The position numbers and the translations under genes were made by a program. Positions 61,245-64,000 of a stretch of 64,000 bases of DNA are shown piece after piece. Numbering within the stretch: the first letter of the stretch is position 1; the number at the start of each line of letters is the position of its first letter. This stretch comes from CAYWPG01 sp964460035 (GTDB lineage Bacteria; Pseudomonadota; Gammaproteobacteria; Nitrococcales; AK92), in contig CAYWPG010000017.1 in NCBI GenBank assembly GCA_964460035.1, positions 1-64,000 of the forward strand, written 5' to 3'. The notes below the pieces were generated by a model, which worked only from the letters and a program-made list of their open reading frames with translations, did no database searches and was not told where the DNA came from.

Positions 61245-61312
61245 TGGGCTGTACCACCGGAGCTGAAATGCGCGGGCTTGCGCCTTTTGGGAACGCCTGC
61301 CGGACTCAAATC

Positions 61313-62050
61313 TCAATCCGCCAGTAACGTGATCCTAAATCCCAGGACTTCCGGGTAGCGCAGCAGTTCTTGCGCCAGGTTCTGAAAACCGCGCTTGTCG
61401 ACGGTTCGCACCACCATCCTGTACTCGAAGATGTCCCCATCCTGGGCCAGGTGATAGCCCATCTTCAGCACCCGAAAGCCGAGCTGCGCCATCAGTTCTC
61501 GAACCTTCTGTTCGGGCATGACGGCGCCTCTGCGAAAGCGTAGAACCTGCTCGGCGTGATGGCGGCTCGGAACCAGCTCTTCCATCAGCCGCAGCACCGA
61601 TAGCGTAGCCAGCGTGAGGGCCGAAGCGATCAGCGCGGGCGTGTAGAAGCCGATCCCGAGCAAGGTGCCGATCGCGGCCGTCATCCAAATGGAAGCGGCC
61701 GTGGTCAAGCCCCGGACGGTCAAGCCTTCCTTGAAGATCACGCCTGCGCCGAGAAACCCGATACCCGTCATCACGCCCTGAGCCATGCGTGTCGGGTCGG
61801 TGCGTACCGTCTCGGGAGATAGAGTCGTCAACCACAACGGCTGGTAGACCGTGACCATCATCAGCAACGCAGAGGCCATGCAGACCAATGCGTGCGTGCG
61901 CAACCCAGCCGGCCGCCCGCTGAAGGTGCGCTCCATCCCAATCAAGCCTCCGATAATGAGCGCCACCACCAGGTGCGTGCCAAGCGCCACCGCCGGATGA
62001 TTGATCAGGTCAACTGTCGCAGTCACTAGCGAAGCGATCATCGCCAACAT
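61313..62050 (-). CDS. MgtC/SapB family membrane protein
   Basis: This 245-residue protein has an N-terminal membrane domain with the MgtC hallmark GGLIGMERTFSGRPAGLRTH and GIGFLGAGVIFKEG. A C-terminal cytosolic domain of about 80 residues has an ACT-like pattern. MgtC-type proteins affect magnesium homeostasis and, in some bacteria, ATP synthase; the role of this one is not known. The ATG at 62050 or the next Met at 62041 could be used. Confidence 0.92.
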   Translation of the reverse strand: MLAMIASLVTATVDLINHPAVALGTHLVVALIIGGLIGMERTFSGRPAGLRTHALVCMASALLMMVTVYQPLWLTTLSPETVRTDPTRMAQGVMTGIGFLGAGVIFKEGLTVRGLTTAASIWMTAAIGTLLGIGFYTPALIASALTLATLSVLRLMEELVPSRHHAEQVLRFRRGAVMPEQKVRELMAQLGFRVLKMGYHLAQDGDIFEYRMVVRTVDKRGFQNLAQELLRYPEVLGFRITLLAD

Positions 62051-63041
62051 CCCTCCACGTGCAATGCTTCCATACTTCTTTCAGCGACCGGCGGTCTCCC
62101 CCGCTAGTCCGCGCGCCTCCTCGTTCCGAGGAAGTGCCATTCCAGGCTCCTGCCTCCGGCATGCCCTCGTTACCACCCCGCTGGGGATTCCGGGACGGGA
62201 CCCCGTCGCCTGGTCGGCCAGCCCGGGGGGCTTCGACTCTCGAGGCAGGTCGGTTGCAGGCACGAAATCCGCGCGCTGCTGGAGCGCGTAGGGATAGGAA
62301 TCGTCGCCTTGGCGTGCTTGCCGGCCTATGCGGGGGAGACAACCCGCATCTTAAGGCTTAGTCGCGGCGCGCGGCGCGCGGGGCGGCGAGCTAAGCAAGC
62401 CGATACGGGTGGCCATGGATAGGCCGCGATCGGGAGCGACACCCTTCCGTCCCGAATCTCCCAGCCAAAGGCCGGAAAAACGCGCATGCTCATGGCGCGG
62501 TGGGTGTTAGCTGATCAGCCGGGTATCAGCCTCCGTTTGGCCGAGCTAACGCCGGCTGCCGGGAGCTCCGCAAGTATATGGATTGAACAAAGCGCACAGG
62601 CAGAAGACGGCAGAAGAACCGGAATGGCCGATGCGTCGACAACTTCTCCTCGATCCGCCTTCAGCCGCCAGCATGACTTGGCGCTACGGATCGCGGCCGT
62701 AGGCTTGCGGAGACCACAGACCGCCAGAACGACTTTAGCCTACCAGCGCGCGCGGCAGCCATCCACTCGATTCCGGTTCCGCTTGGCGAATACCGCATGC
62801 ACACCTAATGCCGCAGTGTCCTGTGCCGATATCGGTCACCGTAGCGCGGGGAAAGGCCGGACAAATTTAGTGTCCGCGGTCTGCCGGCCACCATTGCGCA
62901 CCCGCATCGGCCTTGCATCCCCGCTATCGAATGCCTGCTTTTTCGGGGGATCGCCGTATACTGGCTTTCGAGGCTACGAATCTCCGAAGCCAGCCTTAAT
63001 CTATCGATGCGCCTAAGGCTTCGTCCAAGCGAGCAAGCAAC
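62051..63041. other. 991-base gap between mgtC/sapB and a CorC-like gene
   Basis: No convincing gene; a 176-codon frame at 62486-63016 has no ribosome-binding site or recognisable sequence. A GC-rich hairpin lies at 62356-62396 (GCTTAGTCGC with GCGAGCTAAGC, one bulge). TATACT at 62957-62962 could be a -10 box for the downstream gene, with a poor -35. A leader sensing magnesium would be possible on either side, but I cannot show one. Confidence 0.45.
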
Positions 63042-64000
63042 GTGACTCTCACCATCTTCCTGGTCGTTACTATCCTGCTTCTAGTGAACGCGCTGTACGT
63101 TGCCGCTGAGTTTGCCACCGTGGGCGTTCGACACAGCCAGGTCCAAAAACTCGCGAACGAGGGGCACTGGCTGGCGCGTCAGCTGTTGCCCATCGTTACC
63201 GACACCGCGCAGCTCGATCGCTACATTGCCGCCTGTCAAATCGGCATCACGCTGTCCAGCCTGGTGCTCGGCGCGTACGGGCAGGCCACGCTGGCGCAGG
63301 ATTTGGCGCCCCTTTTCCAGGAACTGGGCGCTCTGCAGCCGCTCGCTGCGCAGTCGACGGCGGCGCTGGTGGTGTTGATCGGGCTCACCGTGACGCAAAT
63401 GGTTTTCGGCGAGTTGGTGCCGAAGTCGCTCGCGCTGCAGTACCCCCTGCATATCGCGCTGTACACGCATCTGCCGATGCGTTGGTCCCTCGCTTTGCTC
63501 AAAGGATTTATTTACATCCTCAACGGCAGCGGGAACTTGGTGCTGCGCGCTCTTCGACTCCAGCATTCGCGCCATCGCCATGTTCACTCGCCGGACGAGA
63601 TCGACATGTTGATCGCCGAGAGCCGTGAGGTTGGATTGTTGCGGCCCGACGAGCAACAGCGTCTGCACCAGGCGCTGTTTCTCAGCCGCCGTTCGGCCCG
63701 TCAGTTCATGGTCCCGCGGCGAATGGTGAAGGGCGTGGCGGCCGATACGCCGCCGCGAGACTTGATGAAGATCGTCATCGAATCGCCTTTCTCCAGTCTG
63801 CTGGTCTACGAGGGCGACGGCGAGACCCCCATCGGCATATTGCATGCCAAAGACGTCTGCACGCACTACGTCGCCACCGGCAAGCTGCCGACGGCGCGCG
63901 AGATCATGCGCGAGCTGGTGGTCGTGCTCAGCGATCTGCCTGGGGACCGATTGCTGGCGATCATGCGTGAGCGGCATGTGCAGAAGGTGATAGTTATCGA
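63042..64000 (+). CDS. CNNM/CorC/HlyC-family transporter, partial
   Basis: The window holds the first 319 residues. A DUF21 membrane domain comes first (LVNALYVAAEFATVGVRHSQ, GITLSSLVLGAYGQ, MVFGELVPKSLAL). The CBS-pair domain follows from about residue 215 (MVPRRMVKGVAAD, GILHAKDV). Such proteins are linked to magnesium or cobalt efflux. The start is GTG at 63042, aligned with homologues, but the upstream GCAAGCAAC is not a good ribosome-binding site. Confidence 0.9.
   Translation, partial: MTLTIFLVVTILLLVNALYVAAEFATVGVRHSQVQKLANEGHWLARQLLPIVTDTAQLDRYIAACQIGITLSSLVLGAYGQATLAQDLAPLFQELGALQPLAAQSTAALVVLIGLTVTQMVFGELVPKSLALQYPLHIALYTHLPMRWSLALLKGFIYILNGSGNLVLRALRLQHSRHRHVHSPDEIDMLIAESREVGLLRPDEQQRLHQALFLSRRSARQFMVPRRMVKGVAADTPPRDLMKIVIESPFSSLLVYEGDGETPIGILHAKDVCTHYVATGKLPTAREIMRELVVVLSDLPGDRLLAIMRERHVQKVIVI

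Noticed and set aside
62486..63016. 176-codon frame in the gap before the CorC-like gene
   Set aside because: No ribosome-binding site, low-complexity Arg/Ser/Pro/Thr-rich peptide and no recognisable domain.

Overview
The window is a GC-rich stretch of a gammaproteobacterial chromosome that covers the replication-origin neighbourhood. The gene order (atpIBEFHAGD, parAB-rsmG-mnmG, mnmE-yidC-yidD-rnpA-rpmH, dnaA-dnaN-recF-gyrB), the long GyrB, heterotetrameric glycyl-tRNA synthetase, adenylylatable glutamine synthetase and UbiE-UbiJ-UbiB all fit Gammaproteobacteria. A lineage near the Chromatiales or other sulfur-oxidising, halotolerant groups is my inference only; no 16S gene is present.

Layout. 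1-5660 (minus): ATP synthase operon, with atpD cut by the window edge. 5.9-10.1 kb (minus): parB, parA, rsmG, mnmG. 10.1-10.9 kb: non-coding, AT-rich region with three perfect DnaA boxes, the best oriC candidate. 10.9-14.7 kb (minus): mnmE, yidC, yidD, rnpA, rpmH. 14.9-21.3 kb (plus): dnaA, dnaN, recF, gyrB. Two parS-like sites lie inside recF and a degenerate one inside mnmG. 21.7-26 kb (minus): plsC, gmhB, glyS, glyQ. 26.6-28.8 kb: an unknown gene, then a PP-loop thiolase-like gene with its own TusA, preceded by a MITE-like element.

28.8-34.3 kb is the nitrogen-regulation block: glnA behind a sigma54 promoter and an NtrC box, a DUF4124 gene, a second NtrC box, ntrB, ntrC and then trmL. 34.5-36.8 kb (minus): ArsR regulator, rhodanese, secB, gpsA. 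37-41 kb (plus): envC-like, ctpA, yibQ-like, yajL-like. 41-46.5 kb (minus): hslV, hslU, DUF971, ubiE, ubiJ, ubiB. A chemoreceptor (46.8-48.4 kb) follows a (CT)9 tract. 49.5-55.5 kb holds a complete Mrp-type Na+/H+ antiporter operon with A and B fused, implying sodium or alkaline stress. 55.6-59 kb (minus): a lone tatB, a small DksA/TraR-like zinc protein, a DUF3237-flavin monooxygenase pair, and a DUF456 protein. 59.9-61.1 kb: a small protein that aligns by eye with EF-G domains III and V only, and an Rnk-like protein. The end holds mgtC/sapB and a partial CorC/HlyC-type transporter.

Most of the window is core genome. The parts that deserve a second look are the EF-G-like mini-protein with a terminator-like hairpin in front of it, the PP-loop/TusA module with its MITE-like leader, the protein-coding parS sites, the displaced oriC, and the cluster of inverted repeats before the antiporter operon. 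No tRNA, rRNA, CRISPR array, prophage or intact insertion sequence was seen.
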